Source: Gonioctena quinquepunctata (lineage: Eukaryota; Arthropoda; Insecta; Coleoptera; Chrysomelidae). Taken from it: 64,000 bases of DNA. The position numbers and the translations under genes are program-made. The stretch lies in contig JAFIRS010000775.1 of the NCBI GenBank assembly GCA_018342105.1, positions 402,001 through 466,000 of the forward strand. Reading direction: 5' to 3'. Positions 44,305 to 54,390 of this stretch are shown here, one piece after another. The notes below the pieces were generated by a model. That model worked only from the letters and a program-made list of their open reading frames with translations, searched no databases and was not told where the DNA came from. Numbering within the stretch: the first letter of the stretch is position 1; each line of letters begins with the position of its first letter.

Positions 44305-44668
44305 CTGAAACAAAGGAAGAAATAAGATCAACAAGAAATAATTTTTCCCGCTTAGAGAAATAATTTTATAGTAACTGATAATTAAAAGTTCTGTCTTCTA
44401 ATCCTTCCACAGACGAAACAAATATCCAAATATTTTTCTGGGTTAATGATAAGGATCTTTAAAAGAAGAAAGAACGAAAAGTATCAAGTAACATAAATAA
44501 TACACAAATATACCAAAGACAAAATCTTTTCTTAATATGATCACTCAATTTCATTCATTGTCAAGAAGTTATATTAATCTCATCAGTTCGATTTTGGTTT
44601 CTGATCGTTATAATTGCGTCACTAAGAAACTGAAAATATAATTTAAGTTGTGATTTCAAGAATCGGAA

Positions 44669-45010
44669 CGTTTGAAGGTCTCTGCTCACTAGACCTGACC
44701 GTGCCATGACCGTAATCGTTCCGACACATGCCAGAATTTATTGTTTAGGTTATTTACCATGGAACAACGATCATTGCACCGTTTGACAACCGACATGCAC
44801 GCACATTGACTTGAATATACGGGTTTGTGTTGATCCGGTAAGGGTCATGGCACGGCCGGATCTAGTGAGTAGAGAGTTTGGTCGTTGAGAGCATATAATA
44901 CTTCCAGTATCCACTTATGGCCGGAATGGTAAAGCACAATTCACATTATGGTCTGTACTCACTAGACCGGACTGTGCTATGACCGTAACCGGACCAACAC
45001 AAGCCCGTGC
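44669..45010. repeat. foldback family with CCATGACCGTAA core, first cluster
   Basis: A forward copy near 44675-44725 (CTCACTAGACC, then CCATGACCGTAAT) pairs with a reverse copy near 44840-44880 (GGGTCATGGCACGGCCGGATC, then AGTGAG) to make a foldback of about 210 bp. A second forward copy lies near 44955-45005. The same family occurs at 50490-50830. Confidence 0.75.
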
Positions 45011-45060
45011 CATTCAAGTCTGTTGCCATCCACGCCCACTAGACTGTAGTACTGTAGCTA

Positions 45061-45132
45061 ACACACCGCGGCCAGTCGCAAGCACACCGCGGCCAGTCGC
45101 AAGCACACCGCGGCCTGTCGCCAGCACACCGC
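45061..45132. repeat. 21-bp GC-rich minisatellite, 3.3 copies
   Basis: Unit ACACCGCGGCCAGTCGCAAGC at 45061, 45082, 45103 and a partial at 45124. The period is a multiple of three, so the - strand shows a repeated VLATGRG peptide. Strikingly GC-rich against the AT-rich background. Confidence 0.95.
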
Positions 45133-46390
45133 GAAGATGCAACGATCTGTAGATTAGAGTAATTCCATTAATAGTGTCATTGTCAATCCAGAAGCCATAT
45201 CGTAAATAACAAATACATATCCAGCACGAAATCTTTCGGTGCAATGTCAACTACATTTTCTACAACCGAATTGGTCGTGATTGCAACAATTTTCGATAAG
45301 AACAACAGGACTGAAAAAAAGGTAGGCGTTTTTGGGTACATGACTGCCGGAGAAAACGGAAAACTGAGGGTGAATATCGAATACTATATAGACAGTTGAT
45401 GGATGACGAACAAAAATGCATGCAATACTTCATATCAATTCGATAGATTGTTACAGAATATTAAGTCCATGACAAAGAAAAATACCAGTATTAGAGAATG
45501 TTTAACACCTAGAAAAACTAGCTGTATGTATTTGGAATAACATTAGCAAAAAAGAATACATGATTCTTGATACGTTACTTACACAAGTACCTATTACATC
45601 ACTTTGTACAACAATATGTGTTCAATTAGCCAACTCATCATTTCTAAGAACAAACTGTTTTAAATTATCATTTTACAAATTTAATAAAATTAATTGCTTC
45701 CAATTAATATCAATAAAAGCGATAGCAAAAAGATTGTCTAAAATAAACACACATTTTCTAATTTTTAGTAGGATTATTTTATGAGATATTTCGAAATATG
45801 TATGGGTACATAGGTATGTAATAAAAATACTTTCAACTTCACTGTGTTTTTATAAATGAATATTATTTTTGAAATAAACTATTTTTATAATCGGTTGTGT
45901 TAGTATTTTCAGTTACCTCGCTTTATTACTTTGAACTGAAGGTATGAGAAAATTGCTGTAAAATATCTACAATAACATATTTCCACAAAAAAGGCGACTA
46001 CATAAATATTAGAAATGTGGTGACCCTTTCTGAATCCACCTCTGTTCATTTCTTCTTCTCAATGAACCCAAATAGAGATTTCTGGCAGTTTTCTCGTAGG
46101 TTTCCTTTGATCATCCAGCTCCTCTTCTCTCACTAAGGTTGAGCAGCCTCGTAGTAAACCCGGTCGGATAGCGGTACTTCACCGACAATTTTTTTTTTTT
46201 TTTTAACTTTTTTATTTGGTACAATGAAGTCTTGATTTCTTGTAGAATATGCATGTACGTCAGACGGCCTTTTCAAGGCATTTCTTTTTTTGTGGATAAG
46301 TATTGAAATTTTCCAAATGTACAGATTGGTTAAAGTGAATATTTTGTGCTATTTCATTGAGTAAGTCAAAAAATGAGTTGAGAAATACCT
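45133..46390. other. no gene recognised
   Basis: AT-rich. The open frame at 45560-45784 has no domain. A T-run at 46191-46204 lies near the LINE fragment that follows. Confidence 0.5.
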
Positions 46391-47640
46391 CGAAGTTGCC
46401 TGCTGGACTTCTGTAAATACAAATAATTATAACTTTTCTTTTATTGCTGAAGGCGCATGTATATTCAAAATCTTTTTCTGTAGGATTATTTCTGTTGTTC
46501 CAAGATGCTTCAGTTTCAATTCTGGCTTAGAATAAATTATTACTCCCCTATGTATATAATGTCTGCGACAAAAATATGATATCATTTCGTATTTTTCTAA
46601 TTTACAATATTCAACTTTACCCTCTTGCAACCAATGTTCAGAAAACATGAAACATTTGCCACGATTGCATCGTTATCATCCAGGTATATATTTATGTCAT
46701 CACACTCATTGTGTAGGCATTGTCTGTTCTGATGCATGATGATGAGGTTTTTTGATTCCTTATCCTAGCTCTTTTTTGTGTTCCGTAGCAAGTATGTCCT
46801 GGATCCACTTGAAACGTCTTGCCTTGGGTGTGTGGGTTGTGGCGCTGCTGGTACCTCATTAGCCGCAGTATTTTCTTCTGTCGTGAGTTCGTGATATTGC
46901 TGACTCTGTTTGATGTCCTGTAGGCTATGTTTTTTATTTTCGATAAATATGAAGTTTTGCCTGAGGTATGCCATTTTTCCCATACTTCTGGCTTTTATAA
47001 GAATGGGTATCAGTTGTTTCCTCTCCTCCATTACATTTCCAGAGAGATATTCTGTGATAGCGTATGATGTGTTTTTCAACTTTTTTGAGGCTTTGAAAAG
47101 ATCTTGCCGCGTTTTGAATGAATTCAACTTCAGCATTACGGGCCTGTTTCGCCCTTCCGTTTTTTGTCCAAGTCTGCGTAGTTCTGCTATTCCGTTATTA
47201 TTGATTTCAACTCCCAGATCAGTGTTTTACATTTCCACAATTTTTCCATAGACAGCTTCGTTGTTTGGAAAATCAGAATCCGATAATCCGTGGAAAACCA
47301 CCTGATTCGCCTCTTGTCTTCTTTCGAGATTGTTTATTTTCTGCTTGAGTTCATTGACCTAATTTTTCAGATCGCAATTTTCTTGCCTCAAATCTTCGAC
47401 CCACTGAAATATAACCTATAACTGGAATGCTAATATAGTTATATGCGCGAGAAACTTTTAGGCCAACTAAGGGAACTCGAATTTCAGAATATGCGCCGAC
47501 ACAGTAAAAGTTAAGGAAGAAAATCATGTCTTTGATCACTACAAAGATATACAAACAATGCCGTACGTCTTTGATTAGATGAACTAAATCAGAAACGGCT
47601 TGGCTTTGTTTTTTGTTTGTCATTTTGATTTCGATTTTCG
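46390..47640 (-). pseudogene. CR1/L2-like LINE: ORF1 and start of the endonuclease, antisense
   Basis: ORF1 starts MTNKKQSQAVSDLVHLI (47623). After frame changes NNLERRQEANQVVFHGLSD and RLGQKTEGRNRPVMLKLNSF follow, then a clean frame (47136-46765) LFKASKKLKNTSYAITEYL and KARSMGKMAYLRQNFIFIE, the standard ORF1 C-terminal RNA-binding block. The endonuclease then starts with LIIMHQNRQCLHNECDDINI and MFSEHWLQEGKVEYCK (46648-46427) and ends abruptly. The RT half is absent, so the copy is truncated at its 3' side. Confidence 0.8.
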
Positions 47641-47720
47641 TCTTGATTAGATGAACTAAATTAGAAACGGCTTGGCTTTGTTTTTTGTTTGTTGTTTGTC
47701 ATTTTGATTTCGATTTTCGT
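47573..47720. repeat. 72-bp tandem duplication
   Basis: The unit beginning GATTAGATGAACTAAAT starts at 47573 and 47645. The second has four extra bases (TTGT slippage). It lies over the start of the LINE ORF1. Confidence 0.9.
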
Positions 47721-47879
47721 CTTATGTGGTTGTTGTTGTTTGTTCTAGTGTTTGTGAATTTTGCTGAACATTTTTAAAAACAATATGGGGCAGTGGTGCA
47801 TGGTGCTACAATGCAAAAACTGCAGTAAAAATTCTAGTTTATCCTTTTTTAGGTAAGTTTTTAGGTTTGTTTGAATGTT

Positions 47880-48060
47880 GTAGACGATGTGGTAACTTGA
47901 TTACTATCGTTTCGGACGTCCATCGTCTTAATGTATTTAAAAGGTTTTCACGACGTTTCGAATGCTTGTATCTGCAATCGTCTTCAGGTGAATACTGACA
48001 AATTGGTAAGTAGCACCTAAACTTGTCAGTATTCACCTGAAGACGATTGCAGATACAACA
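47880..48060. mobile_element. Penelope-like terminal fragment with 35-bp hairpin
   Basis: Shares CGATGTGGTAA, GTCCATCGTCTTAATG and TATCTGCAATCGTC with 25720-25815, the end of the - strand Penelope element. A perfect inverted repeat (47967-48001 against 48023-48057, 35 bp each, 21-bp spacer) includes CTTCAGGTGAATACTGACAA. The - strand has LRRWTSETIVIKLPHRLQ, matching the same region at 25690-25800. Confidence 0.65.
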
Positions 48061-48160
48061 TCAAGTCTAACTCTAAACAATGACGATACGATAATCAAGT
48101 ATCAAATAAATTATAAATTTATTTTCTTCAAGTGAAGTAATATTTCTGTTTTTTTTTCAG

Positions 48161-48901
48161 TTCAAAAAATGGGTGGAATAATAATCCCACAGATTACCAG
48201 TTTTATCACACATATAAACGTTTAGCGTTGAGGCATGAAATCACTGATTTAAAAGGCGGAAATTGTGAAACTGATCATACGAGCATACTGACAACAAGTT
48301 CTAAAAACATGAAGAAAATCATTTCAGCAGTAAATATCGATGATATTGCTCTTATAAAAAAATACGGTCTAGATATTTCAGATGTTACAATAATTGATGG
48401 AAATATTGAATATGAGTTACAATTTTTGCCTACATTGAGTGTGCTCACAGAAAATGTTGTAACTTATATTAGTGGTTTTGTAGTAAAAAAAATTAAATTA
48501 ATAATTAAATGTTCGGAATGCCTCTCAAAAGTGGAATGTGTGAACAATGAATCCATTGATGGAAATCTTTTCAGTCTACTGAATCGTAAGAATCGAGGAC
48601 TCATCAGGCCTTCAATGGATATCATAAAAATAAGCATGTTGTGTGAAAAAAACTGCGGTTCATCTTGGACACAGATGAAAATAAAACTCCACAAGAACAT
48701 AATTTTTTTAATGTTCTGGTTCATGAAATTTCAAATGAGTTGTTATCAAAAAACCACATCCTTGATAATTCTTTTTTAGAAAATCATAAGTTAAAGCTGA
48801 TTAAAACTTCTGTAGAGATTTACCTCAAAATAAAACTATACCATTTTGGAAGAAAACAAACAGAATGTATGAGAGGTCTGCGATCAGAAAAAAACCAATG
48901 A
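48161..48901 (+). pseudogene. P-element-type transposase, C-terminal part
   Basis: Follows an acceptor-like T-run plus CAG (48151-48160). Seen: SVLTENVVTYISGFVVKKI, then CSECL and NRKNRGLIRPSMDIIKI, and after a frame change near 48665, NHKLKLIKTSVEIYLKIKLY at the end. In P and THAP9-like transposases the order 'YIAGYVvrKL - C..C - L..RGGLI.PS.DV..I' marks the C-terminal region after the catalytic core. No THAP domain or catalytic core is present, so this is a 5'-truncated exon remnant. The frameshift kills the end. Confidence 0.75.
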
Positions 48902-48904
48902 ACT

Positions 48905-49454
48905 TGTATTATTTTCCCATCAGTAGGAAATCTTTGTTTTAGTTGGTATATATTATATCATGTTTGTATCTGATTATGCTGAATAAATATCTCTGAAAAT
49001 ATAATGTGCTTTATTCTATGGATTTTTTTTATTGTATCACAGGAATTAAAATCCTTATTACAAAGATTGATTGATTACAAATTTATGACATGAACGTGCA
49101 CTTATACTAAAAGAACTTATAAAAAATATATATGTTTCGAGGCCTAGTTAATCAACTGGGTCTATTGAGTACAATCAAAATGAGAATAAAGTACTAGTAG
49201 TGTGGGATAGAGGAGATATAATTCATTTTGAGGAAATGGTCGCACCTTTAATTACTAAGATTATTGAAAAAATAAACAAGTGAACATTTCTGTACATTCT
49301 TGATGACAACCTCAGCTTAGTAGTGAACGATATGAAACCCTCCAGTTTGAATATCATAATTGATATTAATTAACATTTGATGATTCAAAAATCTTCAAAT
49401 AAATTCTACTACCTCAATTTAATTCGTTATTCAATACTTTTGGCAAATGTATAG
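48905..49454. other. no gene seen
   Basis: AT-rich spacer between the P-type remnant and the foldback. An AATAAA at about 48980 could belong to the P-type element. Confidence 0.5.
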
Positions 49455-49995
49455 ACGTCATACTCCCTGAAAATAGCTATAGGACTTTTCTGTGTTTTTT
49501 CCTCCTCGCGGCGCTCTCATACCGTTTTCGAATTGGAGACCTTCTTGTTCTAGAACACGTCATTTTCAAGCACTGTCTTCTCGCGCAAGAATCACTCACA
49601 ATGTCTTTTTTTTACCAGCATAAACTTCAAACACTAAATCACTCATTTTAGCACAAATTGGCACAAACTACAGCCGGTTCTATCGAAAAAAAATCTTCAA
49701 CACATACATCCTAGCTTTTCCTCACATCATCAACAACCCAACCTCAATCTGAGTCAGTGTGAGAGGTCTGGATGTACGTGTTGAAGAATCGGCTTGTAGT
49801 TTATGCCGAAAATGGGTGATTTAGTGTTTGTAGTTCCTACTGAAAAAAGAAAGGAGACATTTTGTTGAGTGATTTTTGCATGAGAAAAAGGTGCTTGAAA
49901 ATGACGAGTTCTAGAACAAAAAGAACTCTGAACGGAGAGCGCCGCGTTTTTCACGTAAAATAAGTCCTACAGCTATTTTTAGGAAGCATGAGTAT
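49455..49995. repeat. 540-bp foldback (MITE-like) element
   Basis: The arms of about 260 bp pair imperfectly: CCTGAAAATAGCTATAGGAC near 49468 against GTCCTACAGCTATTTTTAGG near 49967; TTGTTCTAGAAC near 49545; and AAACACTAAATCAC near 49627 against its partner near 49810. The ends read TCATACTC / GAGTATAC. No coding capacity. Confidence 0.85.
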
Positions 49996-50489
49996 ACTAT
50001 ACATTTACTATATTTTCCATAATTCACTTCAACAATGTTGGTTTCAGCCTGAAACTGCCAATTCATTACCAAACGCAAGACCGGTCCTGATTCGAATAAT
50101 AGTGCGCATGTTCCCACCCTGATTTTCTTGAAGTCTGCGCGAGATTCAAAACGGCTCATTCTTGAGAAGTTTCTTTGGCATTCCAGTTATAGGTTATATT
50201 TCAGTGCTTCGACCGTGGTTTTTATCGACTGTATGTCGGTTTTTATTTCACTTACGGCTATTAAAAGTCGGTCTATTTTTTGCTCCATGGTGATCTCCCA
50301 CACGTGAATGAGTTTTTGGTTAGTTTGATGTTTTTCCACTCTATTGTATAATTATGTCTCCGCAGTGGGCTGATCACGTGCGCAATAAAATTTGCCACAA
50401 TTTGATATAACTTTCCGAATGGTTCGTAGTCTGGATCTTGAGAAATATATATTCAATTCAGGAGCTAAGATTATCGTGTCTGTGTATGA
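49996..50489. other. no gene recognised
   Basis: Short open frames only. Nothing with a domain or splice signal. Confidence 0.5.
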
Positions 50490-50830
50490 CCACGGTACTC
50501 TCTATTCTAGACCTTACCATGACCGTAACCGACCAACACAAGTCCATGTGCGTGCATGTCGGTTGCGGAACGGTGTATTGAGCGTTGTTCCATTGTAAAT
50601 AACGTAACGATATTTTTTTACATGTATTGGAACGATTACGGTTATGGCACGATTTGGTATAGTGAGCAGAAAGTTTATCCGACTGTCCGGGTACGGCCCG
50701 GTCAGGTGTATGTCGGTTGCGGAACGCTGTAGTGACCTTTGTTCCATTACAAATAACCTAAACAATAATTTTTTGCACGTTTACGGTCATGGCTCGGTCC
50801 GGTCTACTGAGCAAAGACCCTTAGTTGTCC
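50490..50830. repeat. foldback family with CCATGACCGTAA core, second cluster
   Basis: A forward copy near 50505-50545 (CCATGACCGTAACCGACC) and reverse copies near 50635-50670 (GATTACGGTTATGGCACG) and 50790-50820 (TTTACGGTCATGGCTCGGTC). TGTCGGTTGCGGAACG recurs at about 50558 and 50713. Related to the 44.7-kb cluster. Confidence 0.75.
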
Positions 50831-50878
50831 CGGTTCGGTCCGATCACGGTCAAGTCAGGTCATTTTCTGGTCAACATC

Positions 50879-50914
50879 GATAGTGTGTAATCCAATGGAA
50901 GGGTACACACTATC
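50879..50914. repeat. 11-bp inverted pair, possible element boundary
   Basis: GATAGTGTGTA (50879-50889) and TACACACTATC (50904-50914), just upstream of the MADF exon. Another ATCGATAGTGTG occurs at about 50983. It may mark abutting ends of two related elements. Confidence 0.5.
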
Positions 50915-51014
50915 AGTCACAGTCAGGTCATGGACCGGTCCGGTCGACGCGCGATCCAGACGGTGGCGGTCTCGAGCTTTTTAATCGATAGTGTGAATCA
51001 GTCAATTTTCCACA

Positions 51015-51143
51015 ATGGACGACGAATTTTCAATTGAATTAGTGCGTGAGAATGGTGTGCTGTACGATTTTCCACATCGTAAGCATGACGATATAACTTT
51101 TAATTTGTTGAAAGAAATCGGGAACAAAACTCGAACAAAGTAA
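51015..51143 (+). CDS. MADF-domain-like first exon
   Basis: An ATG at 51015 opens 42 codons: MDDEFSIELVRENGVLYDFP, then HDDITFNLLKEIGNKT. This matches the start of a MADF (Myb/SANT-like) DNA-binding domain, 'fiElVren..LYd....YhD...........I'. A GTAATT donor-like site at 51140 could replace the nominal stop, so the ORF may be exon 1. In insects MADF proteins are often encoded next to PIF/Harbinger transposases. A host MADF gene cannot be excluded. No second exon was found. Confidence 0.5.
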   Translation: MDDEFSIELVRENGVLYDFPHRKHDDITFNLLKEIGNKTRTK

Positions 51144-51158
51144 TTTATTTTATTTTAA

Positions 51159-51162
<4 letters not shown>

Positions 51163-51197
<35 letters not shown>
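51163..51197. repeat. (AT)n microsatellite
   Basis: About 34 bp of AT dinucleotides. Confidence 0.95.
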
Positions 51198-51200
<3 letters not shown>

Positions 51201-51239
51201 CGGAAACTGTTCTTGAATCTTGATTATAATTTATTTGTT

Positions 51240-52360
51240 TCAGAACAGACAACACAATACAAACAGAATGATACACAAAAGGCACATGGTCAGGCAGATA
51301 CCTCAATTTCAATTCCAACCACCCCCTAAACCAAAAGAAAAGTGTCATCATAGGTATAGTAGATAGAGCCCTCAATTTAAGCAGCCCTCCACTACGAAAA
51401 AATTGTCTTAATAAAGTTAGAGAAACACTTAAAAACAACAGCTACCCAGTTAGTCTTATCGGCAAAATCACCAAACAAAGAACGCATAAATTATACAACA
51501 ACAACCAAAATAAATCCCCAAATATGAATAAAAATAATTATATCTCAATTCCATATGTGAACGGTCTTTCGGAAAACATAAGAAACATCCTGAATAAGCA
51601 TAATTTCCAAGTTTGTCATAATTCTCATAATACACTTAAACAATTTCACACCCCTCTCAAAAGCAGGGACTCAAACAATCAAATCTCGTCTATAGCATTC
51701 CTTGCAACGACTGCGAAAAACAATATATCGGTATGACATCACAATTATGGTGCAATAGAATCAATGGCCATAAATATCTGAAAAAATCAAGTACAGCGCT
51801 CAACAAACACATAATACAAGACAACCACAACCCCAATTTTCCAGAAACCAAAATCTTAACGATAGAAACAAATCAAGAAAAAATCATATAACAAACATAC
51901 ACCAATATGAACCCATACCCATGCGCAAATAAAAGATTACCCTAGTCAAAACACACACTAACAATACAAGCACGTCACATCCACCAGGCTCGGCTCGACC
52001 AATCAATCAAACCACACTCCGACATTCTCAAATCGAACGAATCACGTAGACCAACGAAATTAAAAATAACACCTAAAGTCCAGAAATCATGTACATGGGA
52101 AAAAAGCCCAAGGCACCCATGCAAACAAAATGTTTTTAAAATAATGTGTGATACAAGCAGTCCTCTGTACTCGGATTGCCACACATAGGTTATGGTACGT
52201 ACTTGCAAAGTTAATTGTAAACAGAACAAAAACTAACCAAAACTCCCATTTTCAGTACTAAATGTTAATACAATTGATAAAGCTGCAGGCCAGGAGCGAA
52301 ACGTTTTGCAAATTAAATGTATATGTAGAGAAGAAAATGTTTTAATTGAAACCGGTCCCA
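51240..52360 (+). mobile_element. Penelope-like element 3' half (GIY-YIG), decayed
   Basis: The linker reads KKSVIIGIVDRALNLSSP, then IPYVNGLSENIRNILNK, then the endonuclease: LVYSIPCNDCEKQYIGMTSQ followed by RINGHKYLKK and HIIQDNHNPNF. This is the usual RT-linker-GIY-YIG tail of Penelope elements, without the RT. The block runs open from about 51688 to a stop at 51889. Downstream, AGCGAAACGTTTTGCAAATT (near 52296) is the kind of terminal motif such elements carry. Confidence 0.8.
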
Positions 52361-52392
52361 GATGGAATCTAAATCCCAAGAAAAACCAAACA

Positions 52393-52395
<3 letters not shown>

Positions 52396-52436
<41 letters not shown>
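52396..52436. repeat. (TA)n microsatellite
   Basis: About 40 bp of TA dinucleotides. Confidence 0.95.
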
Positions 52437-52437
<1 letters not shown>

Positions 52438-52439
52438 CT

Positions 52440-52565
52440 GGGGATATTGGGGTAAGCAGCAATGAAAAAGTAAACTATTCAAGGTTTATCCAAGCTTTCG
52501 GAAATGTTTATTTCCATCATCAGAGAGAAACTTTGTTGAGGTTGGTTTCAATGATGTTAAACAAA
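52440..52565. mobile_element. possible Penelope-like terminal fragment
   Basis: CCAAGCTTTCGGAAATGTTT and ATTTCCATCATCAGAGAG resemble the terminal sequence of insect Penelope-like elements (recall), next to the GIY-YIG remnant. No coding. Confidence 0.35.
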
Positions 52566-53157
52566 TTCATCTAACATAGTGATACAAAAGAAAAAACGTA
52601 GATCAAGGAATAAAACTAAGTTCAAAGTTACTAGAACCACATTGTTTAAAATTATATGAATATTATATATTCATATTTATTCAGCAGTAATCATTTTCAA
52701 TAATATCAATTAAGGCAGTGTTAATAGCACCTCGCGTAAAGTCAAATTTCGCCAATAAAAATGCCAACTAAAACCCCCCACCAGTCGAATTCTGAGAAAC
52801 GGTAAGACACGTCAATTTTGTTCATCATGTGAAGGTAAAAATGTCAGTTATTATATCCAATTAAGTACGCTAATGGTTCAAGTTTTTATTTCTTGCTTTG
52901 CATTGTTTTTGTGAGTTTTTATCAGATTTGTGGAAAACACAAATGGATACGAAATTATTAAACACATAAAGGTACCATTACACGGCGTGTGGAGTGACGC
53001 GCCTGGCGGGTGAACTGTGCCAGGTTCCGTCGATTGGAGGTAAAATTCGCACATTTCAAAGAAAACACGCAGCGCGCGGAGTGGCGAGACGGGTGCACAG
53101 TCAACGGCGCGAAATCTTTCGGTTGTTCAGTAGTCAATTTAGCTTTGCAGTGCCAAC
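52566..53157. other. no gene; GC-rich 5' flank before the MADF-like start
   Basis: Base composition changes sharply at about 52970-53130 (runs such as ACACGGCGTGTGGAGTGACG), suggesting a transposon end or 5' UTR belonging to the short ORF at 53158. Confidence 0.4.
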
Positions 53158-53214
53158 ATGTCGTGGTCAAACGATGCAATATCGAAATTTTTAACAATGT
53201 TTAACACAATATAA
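53158..53214 (+). pseudogene. MADF-like N-terminus, truncated
   Basis: MSWSNDAISKFLTMFNTI then a stop. The opening MSWSN-x-x-I-x-x-F is how many insect MADF proteins begin (recall), but the domain is cut after 18 residues where transposase-like sequence begins. Probably the left end of a PIF/Harbinger-type element. Confidence 0.3.
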
Positions 53215-54390
53215 CAAGCTGCAGCGCAACCAAGCATCCGTTCTCGACGCCTAAACTTTTTCAACTGGACAATGGAGAAGCTCCACGCGTAGCTAATGAA
53301 AAACGGGAAATTGGAAAGCCTGTAGTTGATAAAGCTAGTGAAGTTGCAGTTTTGGGACATGTTCATCTAGATCCTACGTTAAATACGAGACACTTAGCAA
53401 ATATGTTTGGGATAAATCAAACTATTGTCACAGTTTATAGCTAAAGAAACAGTTCGCTCACTTGGCGTCGGCACTTTGATCTTTATGTTCCCGTTTGTAC
53501 ACTGCGCAACTCTGATTTTTTATCCCTCGCGCATACCGCGTGTTACTGTGTTACTAATACTGACATTTTTCGTATACTTCGAAGAGCGATAATCGCGTAC
53601 AGTCTTCTGCGCATCTTGAATTCTTTCCCTGGAGTGGATGTTACCTTGGAACATGCATTTGGGCCAAGTGAGCTAACTGCTTCTTTAGCTATAAACTGTG
53701 CTAGTGTCTAGACCATTTTGAAGAATAAATTCCATCCGTATAAAATACATCAAGTGCAGGAACTTCATAAGGATGATTTTGACCGTTGCACCGTTTACAA
53801 TTTTGGTAAATAATGAGTGAGCGAGCAGTGAACGTTCCACAGTTCCAGTTTAATATGAGTTTTTCTGATGAATGCAGCTTTTTCCTCAACGGAAGTGTGA
53901 ATCGTCACAAATAAAACTGCTATTGGTCTGATTCAAACCCAATTTTTTCCCGAGGTGGATTCACAACTTCCGCAAAAATTAAATGTTTGGGCTGGCATTT
54001 TCAGGAATGGACTGGTTGGTCCATTTTTTCACCCCGTTATTTGATTTGTATTTGCAATTGTTGAAAGAAGCTATCGACCTTGCCTGGACTGATATTGAAA
54101 TGATCGACATCCACATTCTGCTTTTATTGTTCGTCAGTATTTAGACCAACATTTTCTGCGACACTGCATTGGGTATTAAATGGACTCCACGGTCACCAAG
54201 TTTGTCGCACCTCGATTTTTTTTTTTTGGGGGTAACTAAAAAGTTAAATATTGAGAACACAACCAGCGTCTTCAGAAGATAACTCCGGAAATGCTTTGGA
54301 ATGTGCGAGAATGTTTCGAACACAATATTTATTATTTTATGGAAGCGGGTGATTGTCAATTTGAATATTTAATCAAATGAGTAGTCAGTA
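53215..54390 (+). pseudogene. old Tc1/mariner transposase remnant, related to the 15.5-kb element
   Basis: The N-terminal part has SEVAVLGHVHLDPTLNTRHL and ANMFGINQTIV (helix-turn-helix). After a nested insertion (53429-53700) it resumes with ILKNKFHPYKIHQVQEL. The core follows: SFSDECSFFLNGSVNRH with the first Asp, YWSDSNP, LNVWAGIF in shifting frames, and scraps of the remainder. The same words occur in the 15898-16533 transposase (FGDEST, YLNGNVN, YWSDANP, KVNVWAGILGN), so the two are relatives, this one far older. The right end near 54695 reads CCGGCCACCCTGTATA, which may be its terminal repeat. Confidence 0.75.
53429..53700. mobile_element. 272-bp MITE nested in the transposase remnant
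   Basis: Inverted ends of 38 bp: CACAGTTTATAGCTAAAGAA (53429) against TTCTTTAGCTATAAACTGTG (ending 53700), continuing CGCTCACTTGGC / GCCAAGTGAGC. Flanks CTATTGT (53422-53428) and CTAGTGT (53701-53707) look like a 7-8 bp target duplication, as made by hAT or P-type transposases. The host reading frame resumes on the far side, which fixes the boundaries. Confidence 0.85.

Noticed and set aside
45014..45250. - strand ORF with VLATGRG repeats as a repeat protein gene
   Set aside because: The peptide repeat is only the 21-bp minisatellite translated; the rest of the frame has no domain.
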